Source: Viridibacterium sediminicola (GTDB lineage: Bacteria > Pseudomonadota > Gammaproteobacteria > Burkholderiales > Rhodocyclaceae). From it: a stretch of DNA of 64,000 nucleotides. Numbering within the stretch: the first letter of the stretch is position 1; the number at the start of each line of letters is the position of its first letter. Below the pieces are notes generated by a model, which ran no database searches, was not told where the DNA came from, and worked only from the letters and a program-made list of their open reading frames with translations. The stretch covers positions 155,688 to 219,687 of the forward strand of contig NZ_JBDIVE010000008.1 of the NCBI RefSeq assembly GCF_039631295.1. Direction: 5' to 3'. Positions 56,701 to 64,000 of this stretch are shown here, piece by piece. The translations under genes and the position numbers were made by a program.

Positions 56701-56880
56701 CCGCTGGGCATCTCGATCATCGGCGGCCTGCTGCTCAGCCAGCTGCTGACGCTCTACACCACACCGGTGGTCTATCTCTATCTGGACCGCTTCGCGCTCT
56801 GGTGCGGCAAGCTGCGCGCTGCGCGCAGTCATGCTGCAGCAGTGCCGGTCCTACCGCAAACCAATCAGGATCGTGCATGA
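53740..56880 (+). CDS. mdtC: RND multidrug efflux pump subunit (MdtC type)
   Basis: The 1046-residue second RND subunit has PQVDYPTISVSASLSGASP at the N-terminus, ATGFVVDDAIVVMENIHRH with the proton-relay Asp pair, and RPILMTTLSAILGALPLAL near the C-terminus. Compared with the first subunit it has an expanded cytoplasmic loop around residue 500 (PAAEAAARRGW). Starts overlap with mdtB and the outer-membrane gene by four bases, which suggests balanced production of the whole pump. Confidence 0.95.
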   Translation: MSFFGLCIHRPVATTLLSIAIALAGAAAFRLLPVAPLPQVDYPTISVSASLSGASPETMAATVATPLERALGRIAGVNEITSTSALGSTRITLQFDLDRDINGAARDVQAAINASRGMLPAMPRNPTYRKVNPADAPIMILALTSESMTRGQMYDVAATFLAQSLLQVEGIGDVGVSGASLPAVRVELNPDQLSRYGISLEDVRTAISNTNVNRPKGFLEQDDRHWQILANDQATKAADYQPLVIRYVNGAAVHLSDVASVVDSVQDLRNAGSANGQPSVLLVLSREPGANIIQTVDRVRALLPQLEAQIPASMKLAVAMDRSPTIRASLAEVEHSLVISVVLVIFVVFLFLRSGRATLIPTVVVPVSLIGSFALMYLFGFSLNNLTLMALTIATGFVVDDAIVVMENIHRHVERGVAPFKAALLGVREVGFTVLSMSLSLIAVFIPILLLGGVLGRLFREFAITLSVAILISLLVSLTTTPMMCARLFRHEPAAEAAARRGWLARFHAASEGFFSLFLRAYERSLGWALRHGRWMMLILAATVGLNVYLYSIVNKSFFPQQDTGRINGAVQGDQAISFQAMQQKLANFIEIVRKDPAVDSVTGFTGGSRVNSGSMFLSLKPLSERQESADQVIDRLRLKLDHEPGARLYLQSVQDIRIGGRQSNAQYQYTLQSDDLDALREWEPKIRLAFSNLPQLADVNTDQQEKGLQTSITIDRDAAARLGLSPRAVDAALADAFSQRQVSTIYRPLNQYRVVMEVAEPFRQGPEALDKMYLINSSGQQIPFSAFARYAPSFTSLGVNHQSGFAASTISFNLAEGVSLSEASRAVDNAMRQIGVPTSVHGSFQGSAAAFKSTFSGLPLLILAAIITMYIVLGVLYESYVHPLTILSTLPSAGVGALLALIVFKTDFSIIAFIAVLLLIGIVKKNAIMMIDFALSAERNEGLSPREAILRACSLRFRPILMTTLSAILGALPLALGHGEGAELRQPLGISIIGGLLLSQLLTLYTTPVVYLYLDRFALWCGKLRAARSHAAAVPVLPQTNQDRA

Positions 56881-58292
56881 ACACGCCGCATTCTTCTGTC
56901 TTCCGCCGCTCACTGCTGACTGTGCTGGTGGCGCTTGCGCTACCCGTCCTCGCTGCTTGCGTTGCCGGGCCCGACTACATCAAACCCGCGCAGGATCTGC
57001 CGGCGGACTTCAAGGAGGCGCGCGGCTGGAAGAGCGCCCAGCCGGCTGACACGCTCCCGCGTGGCCAATGGTGGGAGGTGTATGGCGATGCCGAGCTCAA
57101 TGCCCTGGTCGCCCAGCTCGACGTCTCCAACCAGAATGTTCAGCTGGCGCTTGCGCAGTATCGCCAGGCGCAGGCGACGGCTGATGCAGCGCGGGCAAGC
57201 TTTTCGCCGACGCTCGGCGCATCGGCGGGTGCTTCGCGTAGCGATAGCGGCAGCAAGACGGCCAACAGCTTCAAGCTGGGTCTCGACGCCAGCTGGGAGC
57301 CCGATCTGTGGGGCAGCATTGCGCGCAGTGTGGAGTCGAACGACGCGAGCCTGCAGTCCAGCGCGGCCTCGCTGGCTGCGGCCAGCCTCAGCGCGCAAGC
57401 CAGCCTGGTGCAGAACTACTTCCAGCTGCGCGTGACCGACGCCAGCATCGCCTTGCAGACGCGCACCGTGGAGGATTACCGGCGCGCCCTGCAGATCACC
57501 CAGAACCAGTTCGCTGCCGGCATCGTGACGCGTTCGGATGTCGCCCAGGCGCAGACCCAGCTCAAGACGGCCGAAGCCTCGCTGATCGATCTGGGCGTCA
57601 CGCGCGCCCAGCTTGAACATGCCATTGCGATCCTGATCGGCAAGGCGCCGGCGCGCTTTGAGCTGGGCAGCAAGACTTCATTGGCGCCCTTGCCCGAGCT
57701 GCCGCTGAGCCTGCCATCGAGCTTGCTCGAACGCCGGCCCGATGTAGCGGCCGCCGAACGCAAGGTGGCGGCAGCCAATGCGCAGATTGGTGTGGCGCGA
57801 GCAGCCTTCTTCCCCTCGCTGAGCCTGAGCGGCAGCGCGGGCTATCAGGCCAGCCGGGTGTCCGACTGGTTTGACGTGCCGGCGCGCGTCTGGTCGCTCG
57901 GCGCCTCGCTGGCGGCCACGCTGTTCGACGGCGGCTTGCGCGAAGCCCGCACGCGCAACGCCATCGCCGCCTACGACGCAACGGTGGCGCAATACCGCCA
58001 GAGCGTGCTCGGCGCTTTTCAGGAAGTCGAAGACAACCTGGTTGCCCTGCGTCTACTCGCCGATGAGGCACAAGTGCAGGAGCAGGCGGTAGCCGCCGCG
58101 CGCGAGGCGCAACGCCTGGCGCTCGACCAATACAAAGCCGGCACCACCAGCTACACCAGCGTGATCAGCGCACAGTCGGCACTCAATAGTGCCGAACGCA
58201 ATGCGCTGCAACTGCTGGGCCGCCGCTACACCGCCAGCGCCTTGCTGATCAAGGCGATTGGTGGCGGCTGGCAAGGGCTGGATGCGTACTGA
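56877..58292 (+). CDS. NodT-family outer-membrane efflux lipoprotein
   Basis: The TolC-like outer-membrane channel of the pump. The 471-residue precursor has a lipoprotein signal with the lipobox LPVLAAC (Cys about 25). The mature protein has the two OEP repeats: WWEVYGDAELNALVAQL, VQLALAQYRQAQATADAARA, WEPDLWGSIARSVESNDAS, LLERRPDVAAAERKVAAANAQIGVARAAFFPSLSLSG, each in its expected order. The ATGA overlap with mdtC completes a four-gene tripartite operon. Confidence 0.93.
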   Translation: MNTPHSSVFRRSLLTVLVALALPVLAACVAGPDYIKPAQDLPADFKEARGWKSAQPADTLPRGQWWEVYGDAELNALVAQLDVSNQNVQLALAQYRQAQATADAARASFSPTLGASAGASRSDSGSKTANSFKLGLDASWEPDLWGSIARSVESNDASLQSSAASLAAASLSAQASLVQNYFQLRVTDASIALQTRTVEDYRRALQITQNQFAAGIVTRSDVAQAQTQLKTAEASLIDLGVTRAQLEHAIAILIGKAPARFELGSKTSLAPLPELPLSLPSSLLERRPDVAAAERKVAAANAQIGVARAAFFPSLSLSGSAGYQASRVSDWFDVPARVWSLGASLAATLFDGGLREARTRNAIAAYDATVAQYRQSVLGAFQEVEDNLVALRLLADEAQVQEQAVAAAREAQRLALDQYKAGTTSYTSVISAQSALNSAERNALQLLGRRYTASALLIKAIGGGWQGLDAY

Positions 58293-58330
58293 TATGTGTG
58301 CGGTTGTCCTTTCATCACGCTTTGGTGAAG

Positions 58331-61300
58331 TCAGAATCTCTCTTTTCTGAGATTGGCGTCGATATCTTCTCTTTCCCCGTCGTACCTATACCGCTTGGCA
58401 ATCGCTTCTAGCATGAATGCCACGTTCGGATGGGTGCTTTGTACGCGCTCAGCTTGAGCTAGGTAGTAAGCGGCGAGTTCGCGTTCTTGGTCACCGCCCT
58501 CATTAGGCAAGCGGCTCGTCATGCCACGTTTGTTGAACGTGCCGATGCTAAACCCGCTTCGCATCTCATCCATCTCGACTCTGTCCAGTATTTCGCGTGC
58601 GGGGAGAAGTGGCCAAGTACCATCGTCGTCGGCAGGGGCATGAGCGAGAATCTGGCCGAGAGTCCTGTCGCATGAACCAATTCGATCTACGGTCATGCAT
58701 AGGTTGCGTGCAGTTTCGATAAAACGAGCGAATTCAGCAGGATCAATTTTTCCGTTGTCCTGCGTGCCGGGTTGTCGTTTGCAGGCATGCAATATCTTCC
58801 ATCCTGCATGTGCGTTAGCTTGAGTCGCTTCAGTTAGCTCTTCGCGTTCGCCATGATCAGGTTTGAACGTCAAGCAGATGATTTCCTTGAATAGCTCTGG
58901 CGTGGACATGATCCCCTCGTACAGCGCCCTGGCACTGGTTTCGTAGCCATAGCTCAGCGCAGGGAATAGACCGAACTCAAGCTGAATCAAGGACGCTCTA
59001 TTGATCGCGCTTGATGTTTCCAAGCGCTGCAGCATTTTATCAAGATGCCAAGAGTCGATCATGTCTGCATCCGCTTCTTCACCTGCCAATAAGTGTTGAA
59101 GCGCATCCATGAGTAATCCCTCTGACATTTTATCGAGGTTGAATTTACAGCACTGTAGTGCTGTACGTGGACGCTTGGCTTGGAGCAGACTTTCGACAAC
59201 GTGACCAATTTCTGTGTCGTAACGCCAGTATCCTGGACGTACCTGTTGCCAGTAATGCATTTCCACTTCCGGGCCGCATTCCTGCGCTAGTGTCCATGTC
59301 AGTGTATGAATTGGAGCCAGAACCAGTAGGCGTGCGAGTTTTTCAGAAGACCAGCTGTTGGTTTTGCCCAGCTCAATGACGGATGAAAGCACTTTGTTAT
59401 CTGCAAAGCCAGGCGAACCTAATAGGCTGGAAATGCACCAAGAAGGTTTTTCCATCGGCAGGAACTCTCCACCGAAATCTGCAATCCATTGCGACCATGG
59501 AAAGGTGTTTCCCACAGCCTGAACTAATGGATTTCCAATAGAGCCTGGTTCAGTGCTTGTTTCAATCAAGTGTTCGATTCCGGGCATGCCTTGAGCGCGA
59601 AAAATTTCACTGAGTGCGGCAATCCTGGCGCGCGTGACAAGTTCTATTTTTGCGTTCGAGTCGTTCAGTCGGTCATGGCAAGGCAGTTCCGGCCAATGGT
59701 TTCCGAATAGCCAGCGATGGCGAACAATCAGATCATGCGGGGCGAGTCGTTCGTACATTTCTTCGATGGGCTTTAACCATCGATCCAATTCTTCTGTCGG
59801 CGCATCGTCATAGTTGCGGTGCCAATGGATGACTTTCCTGAGTGCTTTGCGCAGCAAGTCACGATCCTCATCAATCGCTTGCTTGGTGGAGAATGGTTCC
59901 ATCAAAGACAGAACTTCTGGCATATCGTCCTGGTGCGTCAGTACGTTGTGTTCAAGCAAGGACGCAATTCTTGAAGCATTGTGATGACTCAGTCGGATGA
60001 TTCTTTCTCGCGCAGCGATCTGCATGGCCTGCTCCTCTTCAACTGTCACGCCATGGCCTGCCCCCGCGTCATCCTCGCGCCATTTCGGTTGTGCAGCAGA
60101 GTCTGCCATTTGCGGTCCGCCTGAGCCGAGAGCGATGAGGACATCAAATGCCGCATCAGGGGCATGGGCAATCAATTTGTCCAGTGTTGCGATTCGTGCC
60201 GGTAGGCCTGCCGCGGTACGCGGTAGCCACGAACGAAAAAGGCCGAAAAGGCTGGAGGCTGGGGTGTTGCTCCAGTTCCCTTTGACAGGTTCGTGACTGA
60301 GTTGCGCCAGAATCAAGGCGACGCGGGTTAGACGGTTTGGCGCCCAAGCAAGCGTTTCCAAAGCCCAAAGAAGTCCTGCGTGCCAACACCGGCCACCAAA
60401 TCCGGTTGTGCTGCCTGTCTCGGAAATCAGGCGAAGAACAGGCGGGTTGGCTTGGCGCAGGCTCTTTTCAATCGCTTTCAGAAAAGCGTCCGGTGCAGCT
60501 TCGGCCAAAGCAGGAAGATGGCTTGCCAAAGACAACCAGCGAATTTCATCTGCGTTATCGAACAGTTCGTGAATCAATCGATCCACACGGCCGTCTATGT
60601 GGAGGTTTTGCAAGGCAGGGAGTTCCATGCCACGCACGGACAACTTGATCAAAGAATCGCAGATTGCCTCGAACATCAGTCCGGAGTAGAGGTGAGTTTT
60701 TCCGTAAACCTGTGCCTTCCAACGATCTTCGTCTGGAAGATCAAGCTGTGGGTCTGGCGTCTCCAGAATCGTTTTCGCTATTGAGAAAAAACGATCTAGT
60801 TGCCCGGTTGTGATGCGGTTGCCGATTTGTACCAATAATTCCAGAGGCGATTTCGATTTCCATATATCCCCGATCTTCAACAATGGGGCGTCATCCATTG
60901 CTGCGAGCGCGTGCAGGTCTTGTTCAATGTCTTCATATGAACGGTTTGCCAAATCCGTCACGACTGCCTTGTCAGCGTCTTTGCGTGAATTCCATGCTCC
61001 GAGCAAACACAGTAAGGTCAGACAGTTCGCTTGAGGCGTATCGAGCCATGCCGGGTGACGAATAGCCGGGTTGATGGCATTGGTCCGCCGAAAGACAGTC
61101 CAGGATCGTCCCGTATTCAAGGCCAGGCGTCTGGCGTCAGATTCTTCAACGCCGATTGATACCAAAGCCTTCTCGTACTCATAGATCCCGGGCCTCTCTA
61201 GCGTCAGCTCTTCGCGATGTGTTCTACCCGTCCAGTTACCCGTCGCTTGGGGGATGACAACAAGAAGGTCAGGTCGAGAGACGGGGCGAGTCGCCACCTC

Positions 61301-62158
61301 TGCGTTTGCCGCAATGGCTAGTTTGAGCTGCGGATTTGCATTCACGTAACGCCAACCTGTTTCGTCCGTCACAACGACTGCTTCGTCCTGAATACTGCTG
61401 AGATGCATGGCCGTCGCAGTGCAAAAGGCGACAGCCTCTTCCACACTTTCTGCCCGAATCGTCAGAGACGAAGAGGAAGGCGGAGCCACTGATAATTTTG
61501 CGGAAAGTTCATCTCGTACTTTGATGCGGTCAACAAATAACGCATCGGCAGTGATGGCAGGATCGCATTGCTGCGACCATGCCTGCCAATAGCGCGACAG
61601 ACTTTCAATGCCCGGCCCGCTCAACCCTAGTTCTTCACCAAATTGCAAAGCAACCGCAGGTGTTTGCTCAAGCCATTGCTCTAGATCATCGGCATCGTAG
61701 GCGCGTACCTCGGCCCATTCATTTCGCGCTTCTTGGGCGGCAATCCACTTGCACTTTCCTTTCCATCTTCTGGGAGAAACAAACACGAATGCGCAGGAGT
61801 GGCGCTCTTCATCCGATGTACTTTTCGTGCGCTTTCGATACTCTATGTTGGCTTTTTTAGTGACTGTCTGATCGCATCCTATTTCCCAGCGGGATGCGCC
61901 TTTCGGAATCCATGCATTACCTTGGTCGCTGAACAGGACGCCATCCCAACCAGGCATAAAGGTCGAGTCTCCAGAAGGGAAAGACAACTGGCGTGTTGCA
62001 TTCGGATCGAAGCAAAGCCGCCTTATCCAGCGTGGCAGGTTGGCTTGTGCTTCTTTTGAGTGCTTATCGACCCAGCTGATGATGTGCGAGGCGGTGATTC
62101 GCAAGGCATTCTCCCGTGAAGTTATAAGGTGCTTCGGGTACGCAGGATCGAGCATCAT
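58331..62158 (-). CDS. very large defence-island-type protein with restriction-like N-terminus
   Basis: This 1275-residue protein is not fully recognised. Its N-terminal 190 residues follow a pattern I know from large defence-island proteins: RQLSFPSGDSTFMPGWDG, WIPKGASRWEIGCD, KKANIEYRKRT, AFVFVSPRRWKGKCKWI and YDADDLEQWLEQTPAVALQFGEELG. The GWDG, WEIG and KKAN residues could form a nuclease centre, which is inference. A STAND-like ATPase would usually follow, but I see no Walker A. The rest (about 450-1275) is helical, repeat-like and tryptophan-rich. The start is ATG at 62158 or 62155 and has no good ribosome site; a longer frame exists. Base composition is less GC-rich than the flanking efflux operon, which suggests transfer. 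Confidence 0.6.
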   Translation of the reverse strand: MMLDPAYPKHLITSRENALRITASHIISWVDKHSKEAQANLPRWIRRLCFDPNATRQLSFPSGDSTFMPGWDGVLFSDQGNAWIPKGASRWEIGCDQTVTKKANIEYRKRTKSTSDEERHSCAFVFVSPRRWKGKCKWIAAQEARNEWAEVRAYDADDLEQWLEQTPAVALQFGEELGLSGPGIESLSRYWQAWSQQCDPAITADALFVDRIKVRDELSAKLSVAPPSSSSLTIRAESVEEAVAFCTATAMHLSSIQDEAVVVTDETGWRYVNANPQLKLAIAANAEVATRPVSRPDLLVVIPQATGNWTGRTHREELTLERPGIYEYEKALVSIGVEESDARRLALNTGRSWTVFRRTNAINPAIRHPAWLDTPQANCLTLLCLLGAWNSRKDADKAVVTDLANRSYEDIEQDLHALAAMDDAPLLKIGDIWKSKSPLELLVQIGNRITTGQLDRFFSIAKTILETPDPQLDLPDEDRWKAQVYGKTHLYSGLMFEAICDSLIKLSVRGMELPALQNLHIDGRVDRLIHELFDNADEIRWLSLASHLPALAEAAPDAFLKAIEKSLRQANPPVLRLISETGSTTGFGGRCWHAGLLWALETLAWAPNRLTRVALILAQLSHEPVKGNWSNTPASSLFGLFRSWLPRTAAGLPARIATLDKLIAHAPDAAFDVLIALGSGGPQMADSAAQPKWREDDAGAGHGVTVEEEQAMQIAARERIIRLSHHNASRIASLLEHNVLTHQDDMPEVLSLMEPFSTKQAIDEDRDLLRKALRKVIHWHRNYDDAPTEELDRWLKPIEEMYERLAPHDLIVRHRWLFGNHWPELPCHDRLNDSNAKIELVTRARIAALSEIFRAQGMPGIEHLIETSTEPGSIGNPLVQAVGNTFPWSQWIADFGGEFLPMEKPSWCISSLLGSPGFADNKVLSSVIELGKTNSWSSEKLARLLVLAPIHTLTWTLAQECGPEVEMHYWQQVRPGYWRYDTEIGHVVESLLQAKRPRTALQCCKFNLDKMSEGLLMDALQHLLAGEEADADMIDSWHLDKMLQRLETSSAINRASLIQLEFGLFPALSYGYETSARALYEGIMSTPELFKEIICLTFKPDHGEREELTEATQANAHAGWKILHACKRQPGTQDNGKIDPAEFARFIETARNLCMTVDRIGSCDRTLGQILAHAPADDDGTWPLLPAREILDRVEMDEMRSGFSIGTFNKRGMTSRLPNEGGDQERELAAYYLAQAERVQSTHPNVAFMLEAIAKRYRYDGEREDIDANLRKERF

Positions 62159-62289
62159 ATGCGAAGGATTAAAGGGACGAGATCGTTGTCTCCCATCTGG
62201 ACGCTGCAGCGGCTCTGCGTTTTGCGCCTTAGCTCCAAACCGGATCAGGCACAGGCAATTTCGCGTACGGCTGCATGCCAGCACCCGTT

Positions 62290-62349
62290 TCAGATTTTGA
62301 TGATGGTGTCGCTGTTGCGCGCGACTAGCGAGTCGTGCGTCATCAGCCG
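62290..62349 (-). pseudogene. C-terminal remnant of an ABC transporter ATPase
   Basis: Reading leftward, the sequence encodes LMTHDSLVARNSDTIIKI and a stop. This has the form of the last part of an ABC ATPase, where a strand ending THD (switch histidine) is followed by a helix and the IIKI strand. Nothing upstream on that strand continues it: the next bases belong to the oppositely oriented desulfurase. I read it as a gene tail left at a rearrangement junction near 62343-62359. Confidence 0.4.
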
Positions 62350-63852
62350 CCCAGCTCGCCGTACTACTTCCTCGGTGAGAAGTCTGCCTATCCGGTTTCG
62401 TCGCCCGATGTGAATGTGCCACGCGAAGACCGTGTCACCGCGCGCTCCTTCGGTTTGCCTGGTGAAGACGAGCTGCGTGCACTGCTCGTCGGTACGCCAC
62501 CCACTGCAGCAGCGGCGCCGGCTGCATCGGCGCCTGCGAAGAAAGACCAGTGGTATTACTTCACTGATCTGACACGAGGGAACGGAAAAGCGGAAACTGG
62601 CAAGGCTCCCGCGCGTCAGCAGGACGCTCACCCGGCCTTCGACGTGAATGCCGTGCGCCGCGATTTCCCGATCCTGCAGGAGCGGGTGAATGGCAAGCAG
62701 CTGGTCTGGTTCGACAACGCCGCCACCACGCACAAGCCGCAGGCCGTGATCGACCGCCTCGCGTACTTTTATGCGCACGAGAACTCCAACATCCACCGCG
62801 CTGCGCACGAACTCGCCGCGCGCGCCACGGATGCCTACGAGGGCGCGCGCAACAAGGTCACGCGATTCATCGGTGCATCCTCGCCTGAAGAGATCATCCT
62901 CGTGCGCGGCGCCACCGAGGCGATCAACCTGGTGGCCAAGACCTGGGGCGTGCAGAACGTCGGCGCCGGTGACGAGATCGTCGTTTCCAATCTCGAACAC
63001 CACGCCAACATCGTGCCCTGGCAGCAGCTCGCTGCACAGGTCGGTGCCAAGCTGCGCGTGATTCCCGTGGATGACAGCGGTCAGATCCTGCTCGAAGAGT
63101 ATCGCAAGCTGCTTAACGACAAGACCAAGATCGTCGCCGTCACGCAAGTGTCGAACGCACTCGGTACGGTCACGCCGATCAAGGAAATTGTCGCCCTCGC
63201 ACACAGCGTTGGCGCCAAGGCCCTGGTCGATGGCGCGCAATCCGTGCCGCATATGCGGGTCAACGTGCAGCAGCTCGAGGCGGACTTCTTCGTCTTCTCG
63301 GGTCACAAGATCTTCGGCCCGACCGGCATCGGCGTGGTGTACGGCAAGCGTGACATCCTCGAACACATGCAGCCATGGCAAGGCGGCGGCAACATGATCG
63401 CGGACGTCACCTTTGAACGCACCATCTACCAGGGACCGCCCAACCGCTTCGAAGCCGGCACCGGCAACATTGCGGATGCCGTCGGCCTTGGCGCAGCACT
63501 CGATTATGTGGATCGCATCGGCATCGACAACATCGGCAAGTACGAGCACGACCTGCTCGCCTATGCCACGCAGGGCTTGTTGACGATTCCGGGCATCCGC
63601 CTGATCGGTACTGCGGCGGACAAAGCCAGCGTCGCCTCCTTTGTGCTCAAGGGTTACACGACCGAAGAAGTCGGCAAGGCACTCAACCGCGAAGGCATCG
63701 CCGTACGCACCGGCCACCACTGCGCGCAACCCATCTTGCGCCGCTTCGGTGTCGAGACCACGGTGCGCCCCTCGTTGGCCTTCTACAACACCTGCGAAGA
63801 AGTCGATCGCATGATTTCGGTGGTGTACAGGTTGGCGACGGCGGGGCGTTGA
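62335..63852 (+). CDS. SufS-like cysteine desulfurase, related to family 2A encapsulin cargo, N-terminally shortened
   Basis: Class II cysteine desulfurase that releases sulfur from cysteine. The SufS domain covers about residues 97-505: RRDFPILQERVNGKQLVWFDNAATTHKPQ, NSNIHRAAHELAARATDAYEGAR, the PLP lysine in VFSGHKIFGPTGIG, and the catalytic Cys in RTGHHCAQP. The preceding 97 residues are disordered, Ala/Pro-rich and include SPYYFLGEKSAYP, a feature of cysteine desulfurases packaged in family 2A encapsulins. In those proteins the extension is usually about twice as long. The start here is GTG at 62335, with an in-frame TAG seven bases before it, so the 5' end appears lost. No encapsulin gene is in the window. 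Confidence 0.7.
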   Translation: MRHQPPSSPYYFLGEKSAYPVSSPDVNVPREDRVTARSFGLPGEDELRALLVGTPPTAAAAPAASAPAKKDQWYYFTDLTRGNGKAETGKAPARQQDAHPAFDVNAVRRDFPILQERVNGKQLVWFDNAATTHKPQAVIDRLAYFYAHENSNIHRAAHELAARATDAYEGARNKVTRFIGASSPEEIILVRGATEAINLVAKTWGVQNVGAGDEIVVSNLEHHANIVPWQQLAAQVGAKLRVIPVDDSGQILLEEYRKLLNDKTKIVAVTQVSNALGTVTPIKEIVALAHSVGAKALVDGAQSVPHMRVNVQQLEADFFVFSGHKIFGPTGIGVVYGKRDILEHMQPWQGGGNMIADVTFERTIYQGPPNRFEAGTGNIADAVGLGAALDYVDRIGIDNIGKYEHDLLAYATQGLLTIPGIRLIGTAADKASVASFVLKGYTTEEVGKALNREGIAVRTGHHCAQPILRRFGVETTVRPSLAFYNTCEEVDRMISVVYRLATAGR

Positions 63853-63872
63853 TTGTGTGAGTTGTGCAAATA

Positions 63873-63900
63873 AAAAACGGCCGCGTGAGCGGCCGTTTTT
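63873..63900. terminator. intrinsic terminator of the cysteine desulfurase
   Basis: AAAAACGGCCGC and GCGGCCGTTTTT form a perfect 12-bp stem with a GTGA loop, ending in five T residues, 20 bases after the desulfurase stop. It is symmetric and could work in both directions. Confidence 0.9.
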
Positions 63901-63923
63901 ACTGGAGGATCCCATGAGCGAAC

Positions 63924-64000
63924 TGAATCGCCCCGGGTTTTCTAGACAGTCCCGAGCCTCATGAAGTACTGCTTTTCGTAGTCTACCGGAGACATGCCAT
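63924..64000 (-). mobile_element. end of an IS3-family insertion sequence (continues past window)
   Basis: TGAATCGCCCCGGGTTTTCTAG at 63924 has the form of an IS3-family terminal inverted repeat (TGAACCGCCCCGGGTTT type). The transposase stop lies 18 bases inside it, as is usual at the 3' end. The element begins 23 bases after the desulfurase terminator. Confidence 0.7.
63942..64000 (-). CDS. IS3-family transposase, last 18 residues (partial)
   Basis: The leftward frame from the right edge encodes GMSPVDYEKQYFMRLGTV and a TAG stop. The SP-x-x-(Y/F)E pattern near the C-terminus is typical of IS3-family OrfB integrases (compare YLSPVEFE). The rest of the gene lies outside the window. Confidence 0.7.
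   Translation of the reverse strand, partial: GMSPVDYEKQYFMRLGTV

Noticed and set aside
62359..63915. Long minus-strand frame opposite the cysteine desulfurase
   Set aside because: Shadow of the desulfurase. Only the last part (left of about 62349) has independent meaning as an ABC ATPase tail.
63914..63963. Short plus-strand ORF MSELNRPGFSRQSRAS after GGAGGATCCC
   Set aside because: It runs across the IS terminal repeat and stops after 16 codons. It may be the start of a gene cut by the insertion, but that is not supportable.

Overview
This is a GC-rich chromosomal segment from a betaproteobacterium. The evidence is the polyhydroxybutyrate order phaC-phaB-phaB-phaR, the strong affinity of housekeeping genes (rimO, cysK, cysTWA) to that class, and the sulfate operon with an in-operon cysB. 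I cannot fix the genus; Rhodocyclales-like or Burkholderiales-like is the best guess.

Layout. 1-2.9 kb: end of the PHB operon (3' end of phaC, two tandem phaB, then phaR and a strong terminator). 2.9-6.9 kb: a BamE-like periplasmic protein, rimO, two small genes and a GlcD-type FAD oxidase. 6.9-7.74 kb: a tRNA cluster with a consensus promoter (Ala, Glu, Asp) in which the Glu-Asp unit is duplicated as a perfect 243-bp direct repeat. 7.8-10.3 kb: a detached type VI secretion fragment, namely a natural TssB-TssC sheath fusion plus Hcp. 10.4-18.1 kb: a leftward defence island (Fic protein with an operator, GIY-YIG/helicase, two adenine methylases, DUF1016 nuclease, two Fic-type helix-turn-helix fragments), joined by ATGA-type overlaps. 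A tRNA-Leu closes it, so the accessory block lies between tRNA genes on both sides.

18.5-47.6 kb is mostly core genome: cysTWA-cysB sulfate import, a class II amidotransferase, two amino-acid ABC permeases, a yqjD-yqjE-yqjK-like stress set, a beta-hydroxyacid dehydrogenase, a membrane diguanylate cyclase, glutathione-dependent formaldehyde oxidation (adhC-fghA) with an RNase H-like gene, a divergent MurA-like enzyme, a ClC channel with a MarR regulator, a methionine aminotransferase, an MFS/LysR divergent pair and cysK. At 40.7-47.0 kb is a compact, overlapping four-gene envelope glycan locus: BcsB-like protein, a GT2 synthase with an N-terminal MshEN-type (c-di-GMP-binding family) domain, a multispanning membrane protein and an outer-membrane barrel-like protein. 

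47.6-58.3 kb: a Mop-type molybdate binder, DUF2325 and RpoA-CTD-like small proteins, then a complete MdtABC-type tripartite RND efflux operon with its NodT-type outer-membrane lipoprotein. 58.3-64 kb is a second accessory area: a 1275-residue protein of defence-island type, a rearrangement junction carrying the tail of an ABC ATPase, a SufS-like cysteine desulfurase related to family 2A encapsulin cargo but with a shortened cargo-loading N-terminus, and the end of an IS3-family element at the right edge.

The most unusual points are the TssB-TssC fusion with orphan Hcp, the MshEN-GT2 glycan locus, the rearranged encapsulin-cargo desulfurase locus, and the Fic-derived regulators with multi-half-site operators.
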